This document shows, piece by piece, positions 26,267 through 34,238 of a stretch of DNA of 53,480 nucleotides (position 1 is its first letter; the number at the start of each line of letters is the position of its first letter). A model generated the notes under the pieces. It searched no databases, was not told where the DNA came from, and saw only the letters and a list, made by a program, of their open reading frames with translations. The DNA lies in assembly GCF_009761675.1 (NCBI RefSeq), contig NZ_QUZH01000008.1:1-53480 (forward strand), in the 5' to 3' direction. The stretch comes from Bhargavaea sp. CC-171006. GTDB lineage: Bacteria > Bacillota > Bacilli > Bacillales_A > Planococcaceae. The position numbers were made by a program, and so were the translations under genes.

Positions 26267-26317
26267 CGGCAGGACCGGCCGGGCCGCCCGGCGGCTTGGA
26301 CCCGGTCTGCCGTTTTT
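26266..26317 (+). terminator. Hairpin between tatA and tatC
   Basis: ACGGCAGGACCGG pairs with CCGGTCTGCCGT (one bulge), followed by TTTTT. It would reduce tatC relative to tatA, which suits the known excess of TatA over TatC. Confidence 0.75.
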
Positions 26318-26366
26318 GGCGCTTCTCTGTGAATCATGAGGCGTTCAAAGACAGGAAGTGATCGAT

Positions 26367-27290
26367 ATGGATCCGTACGGAAATGATTATAATGCCACAT
26401 TAAGCCCGGTTGACAAACGGAAAGCCGAGGCAAAAAAGGCTGAAATCGAGAAGCGGGAAAAGGTATCCGAAGAGGAGGCTGAGACGGAAGCAACTGCCGA
26501 AACACTTGTTCAGACGGCCCAGGAACAGGGCGCCGGAACGCCTCCGCCGAAAAAGCCGCCGCAGGAAAGGCCTGCGGACGGGGAGGGGGAAAACTACATC
26601 ACCCATCTCTCCGACCTCAGGAAGTCACTGATCAAGGGTATCAGTGTTTTCCTGCTTGTATTCTTTGCGGTCTTTTCGACAATCAACCTGTGGTTTCCGT
26701 ATGTCACAAAGGGGCATGACCTGGTTATCCTCGGTCCCCTTGAGGTCATAAAGTTTTACATGACCATGTCAGCGGCGATTGCCCTGGGGCTCTCTCTTCC
26801 GTTCCTTTGCCACTTTATCTGGCAGTTCGTGAAGCCGGGCCTGAATGAAAAAGAGTCAAAGTTCATCGGTCTATACTCACCGGTGATGCTGCTGCTCTTT
26901 CTCGGGGGCGTGTCATTTGGGTACTTTATCATCCACCCCCTGAGCTATGATTTCCTCCTCGGCTTCGGGGCGGCCAATTTCGATATCATGGTGTCTGCGC
27001 AGGAGTATATGCGTTTCCTGCTCATGACGACAATGCCGGTCGGCCTGCTGTTCGAATTGCCGATTGTGGCGCTTTTCCTCGGTTCCATCGGCCTGCTGAC
27101 GGCAGATACGATGAAAAAGGTCCGCAGATGGTCTTATGTCGCGATTGCGGTCATCTCGGCCCTGATCACACCTCCGGATTTTATCAGCCAGCTGCTTGTC
27201 CTCATTCCGATGGCGATCCTATATGAAGCAAGCATCTGGCTGGTCCGGGGTGCAGAGCGCAGGCAGGAACAGGCTGTCGTGGCAGAATGA
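26367..27290 (+). CDS. tatC: Sec-independent translocase subunit TatC with long N-terminal extension
   Basis: A 307-residue TatC, the receptor for twin-arginine signals, with six TM helices. The usual TatC start (ITHLSDLRKSL) is only reached at residue 78. Before it lies a highly charged, Glu/Lys/Pro-rich tail (about 1-77) unlike the 10-20 residues normal in Bacillus TatC. The conserved KPGLNEKE and PPDF segments are present. The ATG is chosen over an upstream GTG because AGGAAG is eight bases away; a later start inside the tail would still leave the core intact. Confidence 0.92.
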   Translation: MDPYGNDYNATLSPVDKRKAEAKKAEIEKREKVSEEEAETEATAETLVQTAQEQGAGTPPPKKPPQERPADGEGENYITHLSDLRKSLIKGISVFLLVFFAVFSTINLWFPYVTKGHDLVILGPLEVIKFYMTMSAAIALGLSLPFLCHFIWQFVKPGLNEKESKFIGLYSPVMLLLFLGGVSFGYFIIHPLSYDFLLGFGAANFDIMVSAQEYMRFLLMTTMPVGLLFELPIVALFLGSIGLLTADTMKKVRRWSYVAIAVISALITPPDFISQLLVLIPMAILYEASIWLVRGAERRQEQAVVAE

Positions 27291-27308
27291 ATAGCAGCGA
27301 TTTAAAGG

Positions 27309-27338
27309 AGCGGTTCCCAATGGGGAGCCGCTTTTTTT
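27309..27338 (+). terminator. Terminator after tatC
   Basis: AGCGGTTCCC pairs with GGGAGCCGCT, followed by seven T. Confidence 0.9.
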
Positions 27339-27399
27339 CAGCTTTTCATGAGAGAAAGGAACCTGTTAAATAATTCTGATAGAAAATTCGACTAATATA

Positions 27400-27464
27400 T
27401 TGCATTCTTCCTGAATCGATAGTAGGATATAAAGCATCCCCACAAAATCAATTTTCCGAATATT
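27400..27464 (+). promoter_or_regulatory. Promoter and CodY-like box of the first brnQ
   Basis: TTGCAT, 17 bases, TAGGAT forms a moderate promoter (27400-27428). AATTTTCCGAATATT at 27450-27464 matches the CodY box AATTTTCWGAAAATT at 13 of 15 positions, just downstream of the expected start point. A second, weaker site overlaps 27372-27388. Confidence 0.65.
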
Positions 27465-27495
27465 AAAAGACATCGTTAGAAAGGAATTTGCCATC

Positions 27496-28845
27496 ATGAA
27501 AGAAAACTTGTCGTTTTCTAAGTTTATCGCTGTTGGAGTCATGCTTTTTGCTTTATTCTTCGGAGCAGGCAACCTAATTTTCCCCGCACAGCTCGGACAA
27601 CTGGCCGGCGATAATTTCTGGCCTGCCATTATCGGATTCCTGATTACAGGCGTTGGCCTGCCGTTCCTCGGCGTCATCGCCATCGGCTATTCCGGAAGCA
27701 GCCACTTGCAAGATCTTGCAAGCAGGGTACACCCGGTTTATGCAGTAATTTTCACATCCGTTCTTTACCTGACAATCGGACCGTTCTTTGCAGCACCCCG
27801 TACAGGTACGGTCGCATTTGAGGTCGGCATCACTCCATATGCGAGCGGGCCTCTGGCTCTTCTGCTTTTCACGGCTATCTTCTTCGGTATCACATTGTGG
27901 CTGTCGCTCAACCCGGCGAAAATTGTCGACCGGGTCGGGAAAATCCTGGCACCCGGCATTGTCATCCTCCTGCTGGTCCTGATCGCGGCGTCCCTCTTGA
28001 ATCCAATGGGCGCAATTCAGCCGGCGACTGAAGGGTACTTGGGGAATGCATTTGCCAAGGGCTTCACGGAAGGCTATAACACGATGGATGCCCTTGCAGC
28101 GCTCGTATTCGCCATCATTGTGATCAATGCCGTCAAGGCAATGGGACTGAAGACAAAACAGGGGATTATGAATGCGACCTTCAAGGCGGGAGTTGTCGCT
28201 GCATCACTTCTCGGCATCCTCTACGTCGGAATCGCCTATATCGGTGCGACAAGTGTCGAGCAATACGGCCTGTTTGATACGGGCGGTCCAGTCCTCAGCA
28301 CTTCGGCCGAGCACTTCTTCGGGGCATTCGGTACGGCACTTCTTGCCATCATCATCACGCTGGCTTGCCTGACAACGGCAATCGGACTGATGATTGCGAA
28401 TGCCGAGTATTTCCACTCGCTGTTCCCAAAAATCAGCTACAAAGTATTTGTCACGATCTTTACAACGTTCACGTTTGTGGTATCGAACTTCGGACTCGCA
28501 AACATCATCACCTACTCGGTGCCGGTTCTCATGCTTCTTTACCCGCTGGCCATCTCCCTGATTCTGATGGCATTCACTTCAAAGCTGTTCAACCATTCGC
28601 GCCTGGTTTATGTATCGGCAACAGTTGTCGCATTGGCGATCGGCATTGTGGATGGCCTGAAGACACTGGCGGGCACGCTCGGCACGGAGTTTGCATGGCT
28701 CCAGCCGGTTGTGGACTTCTACACTGCTTACCTTCCGTTCTACACGGATGGCCTTGGCTGGCTGATCCCGGTTGTCGTCGTCATGATCCTTACAGGCGTC
28801 GTCGCACGGGTCATGGGGCCTGCTGCCAGCACGGCAGAAGCTTAA
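27496..28845 (+). CDS. brnQ: Branched-chain amino-acid carrier, copy 1
   Basis: A 449-residue, twelve-helix BrnQ-type sodium/proton symporter for leucine, isoleucine and valine. GAGNLIFPAQLGQ near residue 24 and FFAAPRTGTVAFEVG near residue 97 are family marks. AGAAAGGAA precedes the start. It is paired with a close paralogue at 29356; both have a TAGGAT -10 element and a CodY-like box, so both are probably repressed when branched-chain amino acids are plentiful. Confidence 0.94.
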   Translation: MKENLSFSKFIAVGVMLFALFFGAGNLIFPAQLGQLAGDNFWPAIIGFLITGVGLPFLGVIAIGYSGSSHLQDLASRVHPVYAVIFTSVLYLTIGPFFAAPRTGTVAFEVGITPYASGPLALLLFTAIFFGITLWLSLNPAKIVDRVGKILAPGIVILLLVLIAASLLNPMGAIQPATEGYLGNAFAKGFTEGYNTMDALAALVFAIIVINAVKAMGLKTKQGIMNATFKAGVVAASLLGILYVGIAYIGATSVEQYGLFDTGGPVLSTSAEHFFGAFGTALLAIIITLACLTTAIGLMIANAEYFHSLFPKISYKVFVTIFTTFTFVVSNFGLANIITYSVPVLMLLYPLAISLILMAFTSKLFNHSRLVYVSATVVALAIGIVDGLKTLAGTLGTEFAWLQPVVDFYTAYLPFYTDGLGWLIPVVVVMILTGVVARVMGPAASTAEA

Positions 28846-28861
28846 ATCTATCAAAACGAAC

Positions 28862-28892
28862 ATCCGGCGGGTTTTGTCCGCCGGATTTTTTT
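28862..28892 (+). terminator. Terminator of the first brnQ
   Basis: ATCCGGCGG pairs with CCGCCGGAT, followed by eight T. Confidence 0.9.
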
Positions 28893-28900
28893 TATTCCAT

Positions 28901-28928
28901 AAAAAACCCCGGAGCGGAACCCCCGGGG
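28901..28928 (-). terminator. Terminator of the small protein gene at 28943
   Basis: Read leftward: CCCCGG...CCGGGG followed by TTTTTT. Confidence 0.8.
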
Positions 28929-28942
28929 ATGGCGGCTGCCGA

Positions 28943-29134
28943 TCAACTGAAGAAGTTGGTCAGCAGGCCGCCTTTTTTATTGTTATTGGCAGTTTGATGC
29001 TTGTTGCTGTTGTTCTTCGCCGTTCCGGAAAAGTCGTTGAACTGGCCTTTTAACTTGTCGCGTGATTCTTTGTTTCTCATCAGATAAGCGGCACCCAATC
29101 CGAGGGCAGTCATCATCATCTTGTTACGATTCAT
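28943..29134 (-). CDS. Small protein, possible general-stress gene
   Basis: A 63-residue protein. The first 20 residues (MNRNKMMMTALGLGAAYLMR) could be a short membrane segment; the rest is hydrophilic and rich in Asn and Lys (NNSNKHQTANNNKKGG). A perfect AAGGAGG lies before the ATG. It has its own terminator and a sigma-B-like promoter. It resembles small DUF3918-like Bacillales proteins, but I am not certain. It sits between the two brnQ genes on the opposite strand. Confidence 0.68.
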   Translation of the reverse strand: MNRNKMMMTALGLGAAYLMRNKESRDKLKGQFNDFSGTAKNNSNKHQTANNNKKGGLLTNFFS

Positions 29135-29171
29135 GTTGGTTTCCTCCTTATATGGTGCGTCTGTCCGTTAT

Positions 29172-29196
29172 ATTCCCGCATGACAAAATGCTAAAC
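29172..29196 (-). promoter_or_regulatory. Sigma-B-like promoter for the small protein gene
   Basis: Read leftward: GTTTAG, 13 bases, GGGAAT, matching GTTTAA-N12-15-GGGTAT at ten of twelve positions, with the same spacer as the ysnF promoter at 12231. Confidence 0.6.
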
Positions 29197-29239
29197 AGGT
29201 CCAAAACACACACACAGAAGAAAAGTCAGACATTGGATG

Positions 29240-29268
29240 TTGTCATTTTGCAGAAAATACAGTAGGAT
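29240..29268 (+). promoter_or_regulatory. Promoter with embedded CodY-like box, second brnQ
   Basis: TTGTCA, 17 bases, TAGGAT. The spacer contains ATTTTGCAGAAAATA (29245-29259), which matches the CodY box at 12 of 15 positions. Bound CodY would cover the promoter directly. Confidence 0.72.
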
Positions 29269-29355
29269 GAGAAACATTGGTTTGATAACCGACAAAAGTC
29301 GATACAATCTGACAAAGCAGCAAATATACAGACCAAACAGAAAGGATCTTGTCTT

Positions 29356-30717
29356 ATGCAGGAAAAAATGTCTATATCTAACTATATTGCAGTAGGCTCC
29401 ATGCTGTTCGCTTTGTTTTTTGGTGCGGGTAACCTGATCTTCCCGGCGCAATTAGGCCAGCAGGCGGGCGAAAACTTGTGGCCGGCGATGATCGGCTTCC
29501 TGGTTACAGGGGTGGGCCTGCCGTTTCTTGGTGTCATCGCCATCGGTTACTCCGGAAGCAACCATCTCCAAGAGCTTGCGAGCCGTGTTCACCCGCTTTA
29601 CGGGGTGCTGTTCACATCGATCCTTTACCTGACGATCGGGCCTTTTTTTGCGGCTCCCCGTACAGGGACAGTCGCTTATGAAATCGGAATCACGCCTTAT
29701 GTAGGAACGGATGCGGGAGGAACGCCGCTCTTCCTGTTCACATTGGTATTTTTTGCAGTTACACTCTGGCTTTCTTTGAATCCTGCCAAAATCGTTGACC
29801 GGGTAGGGAAAATCCTCGCACCCGGGATTGTAATCCTCCTTGCCATTCTGATCATCATGGCTGTCATCAAACCGTTGGGGGACATTCAGCCCGCGGCGGA
29901 GGCCTATGCAGATGGTGCTTTCACCAAAGGATTTACGGAAGGCTACAATACGATGGACGCGATTGCAGCGCTGGTGTTTGCCATCATTGTCGTCAATGCA
30001 GTTAAAGCCATGGGCATGAAATCCAAAACAGCGATCACCGGTGCCACGTTCCGGGCTGGCCTTATTGCCATCCTGCTGCTTGCGGTCCTCTACATCGGAA
30101 TTGCCTATATCGGAGCAACAAGCGTCCAGACTTTCGGTATGTTCGAGACCGGAGGACCGGTGCTGAGCAGTGCAGCCACGCACTTTTTCGGTTCGTTTGG
30201 AACGATTCTCATGTCAGTGGTCATCATTCTGGCCTGCCTGACAACGGCCATCGGTCTGATCACGGCAAATGGCGAGTACTTCCATTCACTGCTGCCGAAC
30301 ATCAGCTATAAGGCATTTGTATGGATCTTTTCGGTGTTCACATTCACGATCGCCAACTTTGGGCTTTCGAATATCATCAAATTCTCAGTTCCAATGCTGA
30401 TGTTGCTTTACCCGCTCGCGATTTCGCTGCTGCTTCTGACGTTTACGTCAAAGCTGTTCCATCACTCACGGCTCGTCTATGTGGCAGCGACTGCCATGGC
30501 TCTGCTCATCGGCATCATTGACGGACTGAAGGCACTTGCGGGATCGCTGGATACGGAGTTTGGCTGGCTTGTTCCTGCAGATGAATTTCTCACAGCCAAC
30601 CTGCCGCTTTACGCGGAAGGACTGGGCTGGCTGCTCCCGGTAGTCGCCGCGCTGGTCATTACCGGCATCATCGCCCGGCTGGCCGGGCCGGCCCCCGATA
30701 AAAATCCGGATCTATAA
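29356..30717 (+). CDS. brnQ: Branched-chain amino-acid carrier, copy 2
   Basis: A 453-residue paralogue of the carrier at 27496, nearly identical in many blocks (GAGNLIFPAQLGQ, LYIGIAYIGATSV). It has a four-residue longer loop near residue 120 (VGTDAGGTPLFL) and a charged C-terminus. AGAAAGGAT precedes the start. Two full-length copies with separately controlled promoters suggest different affinities or conditions of use; this is inference. Confidence 0.94.
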   Translation: MQEKMSISNYIAVGSMLFALFFGAGNLIFPAQLGQQAGENLWPAMIGFLVTGVGLPFLGVIAIGYSGSNHLQELASRVHPLYGVLFTSILYLTIGPFFAAPRTGTVAYEIGITPYVGTDAGGTPLFLFTLVFFAVTLWLSLNPAKIVDRVGKILAPGIVILLAILIIMAVIKPLGDIQPAAEAYADGAFTKGFTEGYNTMDAIAALVFAIIVVNAVKAMGMKSKTAITGATFRAGLIAILLLAVLYIGIAYIGATSVQTFGMFETGGPVLSSAATHFFGSFGTILMSVVIILACLTTAIGLITANGEYFHSLLPNISYKAFVWIFSVFTFTIANFGLSNIIKFSVPMLMLLYPLAISLLLLTFTSKLFHHSRLVYVAATAMALLIGIIDGLKALAGSLDTEFGWLVPADEFLTANLPLYAEGLGWLLPVVAALVITGIIARLAGPAPDKNPDL

Positions 30718-30720
30718 AAT

Positions 30721-30759
30721 AACCCGCAGGGAAGCCGATCCGGCGTTCCTGCGGGTTTA
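30721..30759. terminator. Bidirectional terminator
   Basis: AACCCGCAGG pairs with CCTGCGGGTT, with short T-rich tracts on both sides, between brnQ copy 2 (+) and the GntR gene (-). Confidence 0.78.
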
Positions 30760-30770
30760 TCATTTCCTCA

Positions 30771-31433
30771 TTATTGGCCTCTTAGTGCACGGAGCTCTTC
30801 GATTGCGGTAATCCAGTTTTTGGTCATTACGCTGTTCACCTTCCCGGCATCCCCGTCTTTCATGGCCCGGATAATGTCGGTGTGCTCCTTATACGACTGC
30901 TCCCGCAGAACGATGGCATCGTGGTAGAATTGACGCCGTACATGTGCCTGAAGGTTTCCGGCAATGCTGGTGATATACGGGTTTCTCGCCGCTTCGATGA
31001 TAATCTGGTGGAATTCTTCGTCGATCCGGATGGCGGACAGTTCATCGCCTCCCCGGATCGCATTTCCGAACCGTTCGTTCGTTTCAATGAGCCGGTCGAT
31101 GATTTCATCAGTCAAATGCGGGATTGCGAGTTCCGCTGAGAGCGCCTGAAGGACGGCAAGCGGCGGAAGCAGGTCGTTGATCGCTTCAGGATCGATTTCC
31201 GTCACCTGGGTCGCCTTGCCGGGATACATTTTCACGAAGCCCTGTGTCTCGAGCAGCTGGAGTGACTCCCGGACCGGCGTGCGGCTGACACCAAGTGCTT
31301 TGGCGATTTCCATATCGTTTAACTTTTCTCCGGGACGAAGCGTCCCGTCGATGATCCAGTTCTGAATCTGGTTGAATGCGGTTTCTTTTGCCGTCATGCG
31401 AACCGGCTTGGACAGTTGAGTAGGCAGTGGCAT
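30771..31433 (-). CDS. GntR-family (FCD-type) transcriptional regulator
   Basis: A 220-residue regulator with an N-terminal winged helix (IQNWIIDGTLRPGEKLNDME, VSRTPVRESLQLLE) and a C-terminal all-helical FCD effector domain (about 85-215) with conserved Asp, Arg and His (DEEFHQII, HVRRQFYH, EHTDII). FCD proteins usually sense small organic acids. The ATG at 31433 is chosen because the promoter's -10 element (31471-31476) would put earlier ATGs before or at the start point. Two GTATAC palindromes overlap its promoter, so it probably controls itself. No other target is adjacent. Confidence 0.85.
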   Translation of the reverse strand: MPLPTQLSKPVRMTAKETAFNQIQNWIIDGTLRPGEKLNDMEIAKALGVSRTPVRESLQLLETQGFVKMYPGKATQVTEIDPEAINDLLPPLAVLQALSAELAIPHLTDEIIDRLIETNERFGNAIRGGDELSAIRIDEEFHQIIIEAARNPYITSIAGNLQAHVRRQFYHDAIVLREQSYKEHTDIIRAMKDGDAGKVNSVMTKNWITAIEELRALRGQ

Positions 31434-31496
31434 ATCCCTGTTCCCCCAATCGGAAAACTGTGTTTCATCCATTATACATGAAACCCAATAAAAGGG

Positions 31497-31520
31497 GTAT
31501 ACAATATATCGCGTATACAA
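31497..31520 (-). promoter_or_regulatory. Likely GntR operator
   Basis: Two copies of the palindrome GTATAC lie at 31497-31502 and 31513-31518, one and a half helical turns apart. They cover the -35 region of the leftward promoter whose -10 (TATAAT) is at 31471-31476. FCD-type regulators often bind TTGTATAC-like sites. Confidence 0.6.
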
Positions 31521-31558
31521 AAACCTGTATTCAATCAGCTAAAGCCTGCCCGAATAAG

Positions 31559-31624
31559 AAAAAGCCGACATCAGCCGGAGCTTCCCTGCTTTTTCAGGTC
31601 ACTCGGTTACGGCAGATGTCAGCT
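31559..31624 (-). terminator. Terminator of the HxlR gene
   Basis: Read leftward: AGCTGACATC pairs with GATGTCGGCT around a long, partly paired loop, followed by TTTTTC. Confidence 0.68.
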
Positions 31625-31652
31625 GGATCTTCCATCCTGTTCAGTTGGATGT

Positions 31653-32003
31653 TTAGCGTACAGAAGGTTCCTGAGCGTCTTCGGAGGCTTCCTGAACAGG
31701 CAGCCATTCTTGGGACCATTTCTGGATTTCTTGCATGACCGGTGCAAGGGCGCGGCCCTTTTCGGTCAGACTATATTCAATGCGGACTGGTGTTTCCGGA
31801 TAGACGTTCCGTTCGACGATGCCGTCCTTTTCCAGCTCCTTCAGTCTCTCCGACAGCAGCCGGTTGCTGATGCCGATCGACTCGGTCATCGTGCAGAACC
31901 GCTGTGATTCGCCGAGAAGGGAAAAGATGATCAGCGCATTCCACCGCCGGCTCAGCATTCCGACCGCCTGTTCAAAACGGGGACATAGTTCTGGCTGTAC
32001 CAT
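31653..32003 (-). CDS. HxlR-family regulator
   Basis: A 116-residue winged-helix repressor. Cys7 in PELCPRFE is the conserved N-terminal cysteine that senses quinones, aldehydes or disulfide stress in YodB, CatR and HypR. The recognition helix is in GISNRLLSERLKELE. The gene is divergent from a catE-like dioxygenase with palindromic sites between, the same logic as quinone-responsive YodB/CatR control in B. subtilis. AAGGAGTG precedes the ATG. Confidence 0.87.
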   Translation of the reverse strand: MVQPELCPRFEQAVGMLSRRWNALIIFSLLGESQRFCTMTESIGISNRLLSERLKELEKDGIVERNVYPETPVRIEYSLTEKGRALAPVMQEIQKWSQEWLPVQEASEDAQEPSVR

Positions 32004-32052
32004 AGGGCATTCACTCCTTGTAAATATTGTATCACAGGAATTAATAGCGCGA

Positions 32053-32112
32053 AAGTAATTGAGTTACTTGAAATAACCTAGGGAATCCGATATGATGGTT
32101 ACAATTCGTAAC
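32053..32112. promoter_or_regulatory. Divergent promoter region with two palindromic operators
   Basis: The rightward promoter is TTGAAA, 17 bases, TATGAT (32068-32096). Palindrome 1, AAGTAA-N5-TTACTT (32053-32069), overlaps its -35. Palindrome 2, GTTAC-N5-GTAAC (32098-32112), sits at the start point. Both share a TAC/GTA core and are placed to block transcription of the dioxygenase gene; palindrome 1 also borders the leftward hxlR promoter (TACAAT at 32027-32032). Confidence 0.7.
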
Positions 32113-32133
32113 TAAGAGAGGGGAACCACGATA

Positions 32134-32994
32134 ATGACATCTTTCCACCAGGCACCGGCCATCTATACCGGTGCAGTTTATCTGAATGTACTTGATCTGG
32201 AAGCCATGAAGGAATTTTATACCGACATCATCGGTTTCCGTGTGCTGAACACGTCAGATGGCCGAATTGAACTGACGGCCGACGGCAAGACGCCGCTTCT
32301 CGTTCTGGAGAACCGGGAAGGCCTCCATCCGAAGCGGCCGAACCGCGCAGGGCTCTATCACTTCGCGATCCTCCTTCCGTCACGCGAGGACCTGGGCGCA
32401 GCCATTCTTCACTTTATCCAAAAAGGCGTGCGCATGGGTGCAAGCGACCATTATGTGAGCGAAGCCCTTTATCTGAACGACCCTGAAGGCAACGGCATCG
32501 AAGTGTACCGTGACCGTCCGGCAGGCGAATGGAACTGGAACGACGGACAGGTCGACATGGCCACCGTCGCGCTCGATGGGGAAGGCGTCGTGCAGTCCGC
32601 GCAGGAAGCGGGACGGACATGGAACGGCCTCCCTGAGGAAACCGTCATGGGACACGTCCATCTGCACGTTTCGGACCTTGCCGCAACAGAGCGGTTCTAC
32701 CGTGAAGGGCTCGGGTTTGAAGTGGCTACGTACTACCCGGGCGCACTCTTTATGTCGACGGCACGCTATCACCACCATCTCGGGCTGAACGTCTGGAACG
32801 GCCAGGGCATCCCGGCGCAGGAAAATGACAGCGCCGGACTCAAAGCCTATACGCTCGTTTTCCCGGACAGCGATGCCGTACAGAAGGCTGTGGAACAGCT
32901 CCATTTGGTCGGAGCGGAAGTCAGCGAAGAAGGCGGGCATACCGTGACTGCTGACCCGTCCGGCAACCGCATTATCCTGCAGGCAGGAGCCTGA
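32134..32994 (+). CDS. catE: CatE-like catechol 2,3-dioxygenase (VOC family)
   Basis: A 286-residue protein of two vicinal-oxygen-chelate halves (about 8-130 and 168-285). The second half keeps the metal-binding pattern MGHVHLHVSDL and YHHHLGLN, with a late Glu as third ligand. Length and motifs (YHFAILLPSREDLG, GASDHYVSEALYLNDPEGNG) match YfiE/CatE of B. subtilis, which opens catechols and protects against quinone stress. AGAGAGGGGA precedes the start. Regulation by the divergent HxlR protein is strongly suggested by the operators. Confidence 0.85.
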   Translation: MTSFHQAPAIYTGAVYLNVLDLEAMKEFYTDIIGFRVLNTSDGRIELTADGKTPLLVLENREGLHPKRPNRAGLYHFAILLPSREDLGAAILHFIQKGVRMGASDHYVSEALYLNDPEGNGIEVYRDRPAGEWNWNDGQVDMATVALDGEGVVQSAQEAGRTWNGLPEETVMGHVHLHVSDLAATERFYREGLGFEVATYYPGALFMSTARYHHHLGLNVWNGQGIPAQENDSAGLKAYTLVFPDSDAVQKAVEQLHLVGAEVSEEGGHTVTADPSGNRIILQAGA

Positions 32995-32998
32995 ACCG

Positions 32999-33029
32999 AG
33001 CCGCCCCGATTCGTAGGGGCGGTTTTTTT
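32999..33029 (+). terminator. Terminator of the catE-like gene
   Basis: CCGCCCC pairs with GGGGCGG, followed by seven T. Confidence 0.88.
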
Positions 33030-33142
33030 AAGTCCTAATGTCGGGATTTTCAGCAAGAATAGGGCGGGGCATGCGATTTGTGCATGGAATCGGTTATACT
33101 GGGAATAGGATTGGTAGAAAGCTATATAGCAAAGGGGTTCCT

Positions 33143-34231
33143 ATGACTAAGAAACTCTGGTTCCAGGCGGGAGTCGGTATTCTTCTCGCACTGCTCATCA
33201 TTCATTTCTTCATTGATATCAAAGGCCTGTTCGCACCGATCGGCATCATTCTGAGGACAATCTTCCTCCCGCTTCTCGTGGGCGGACTCCTGTTTTATCT
33301 GACGGAGCCCGTGCAGCGCTATCTCGAGAAGCGCAATTTTCCGAGATGGGCAAGTATCCTCAGCGTATTCGTGCTGCTCGTCGGCGTGTTCTGGGGCCTT
33401 TCCGCCATGATCGGTCCGATGATCACGAAACAGGTGAATTCCTTCACGAACAATCTTCCGCAGATTACCGAAGATGTCCAGGAGAACGTCAGTTACTGGC
33501 TGAACCGGCGGGATGAACTTCCGGAGTTCATGGAAAACGCGATCGACAATGCGCAAAGCCGGGTGAACGAAATCGCCGTCAACCTCGGCGGGGGGATGGT
33601 CAACTTTATCACGGGCTTTTTCCAGACCATCTTCATGCTTGTCCTTGCACCGTTCTTCCTCATCTACATGCTGAAGGACCATGAGCGCTTCATCCCGTTC
33701 GTTTCCCAATTTTTCACGGGGAAGAAGAAAGGCTTCGTCATCAAGACGTTGGAAGATGTCAACAGGACGATTTCGAACTATGTACAGGGCCAGATGCTCG
33801 TCAGTCTCTGTGTCGGCATTATGCTGCTTATCGGCTATCTCATCATCGGCCTGGAGTATGCGCTGATCTTGGCAATTTTCGGTCTCTTCATGAATCTCAT
33901 TCCGTTTATCGGGCCGTGGATTTCGGTTATCCCGGCGCTTCTCATCGCGCTTATCCAAGATCCGAAGCTCCTGATTGGGGTCAGCATCGTCATGATTGTC
34001 GCCCAGCAGGTCGAGAGCAACTTCATTACACCAAACATCATGGGCAAAACGCTTGAAATCCATCCGCTTACTGTCATTACGGTCATTCTCGCCGCAGGGA
34101 ACATTGCCGGGTTCGTGGGCGTGCTCCTTGGTGTTCCGATATACGCGGTCGGCAAGACGATCGTCAAGAACTTCTATGAAGAAAGAACGAAGATCAGGAA
34201 AGCTGCGACGAGTGACGTGGCGGAGGAATAG
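33143..34231 (+). CDS. AI-2E family membrane protein
   Basis: A 362-residue integral membrane protein of the TqsA/YdbI/YueF group, with about eight hydrophobic segments. The LIPFIGPWISVIPALLIALI stretch near residue 250 is characteristic. Members have been linked to autoinducer export, sodium/proton exchange and other roles, so the name says little about function. The start is the ATG after AAAGGGG; the open frame extends 35 codons upstream through non-coding leader sequence with a TATACT element at 33095. Confidence 0.87.
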   Translation: MTKKLWFQAGVGILLALLIIHFFIDIKGLFAPIGIILRTIFLPLLVGGLLFYLTEPVQRYLEKRNFPRWASILSVFVLLVGVFWGLSAMIGPMITKQVNSFTNNLPQITEDVQENVSYWLNRRDELPEFMENAIDNAQSRVNEIAVNLGGGMVNFITGFFQTIFMLVLAPFFLIYMLKDHERFIPFVSQFFTGKKKGFVIKTLEDVNRTISNYVQGQMLVSLCVGIMLLIGYLIIGLEYALILAIFGLFMNLIPFIGPWISVIPALLIALIQDPKLLIGVSIVMIVAQQVESNFITPNIMGKTLEIHPLTVITVILAAGNIAGFVGVLLGVPIYAVGKTIVKNFYEERTKIRKAATSDVAEE

Positions 34232-34238
34232 GCAGATG

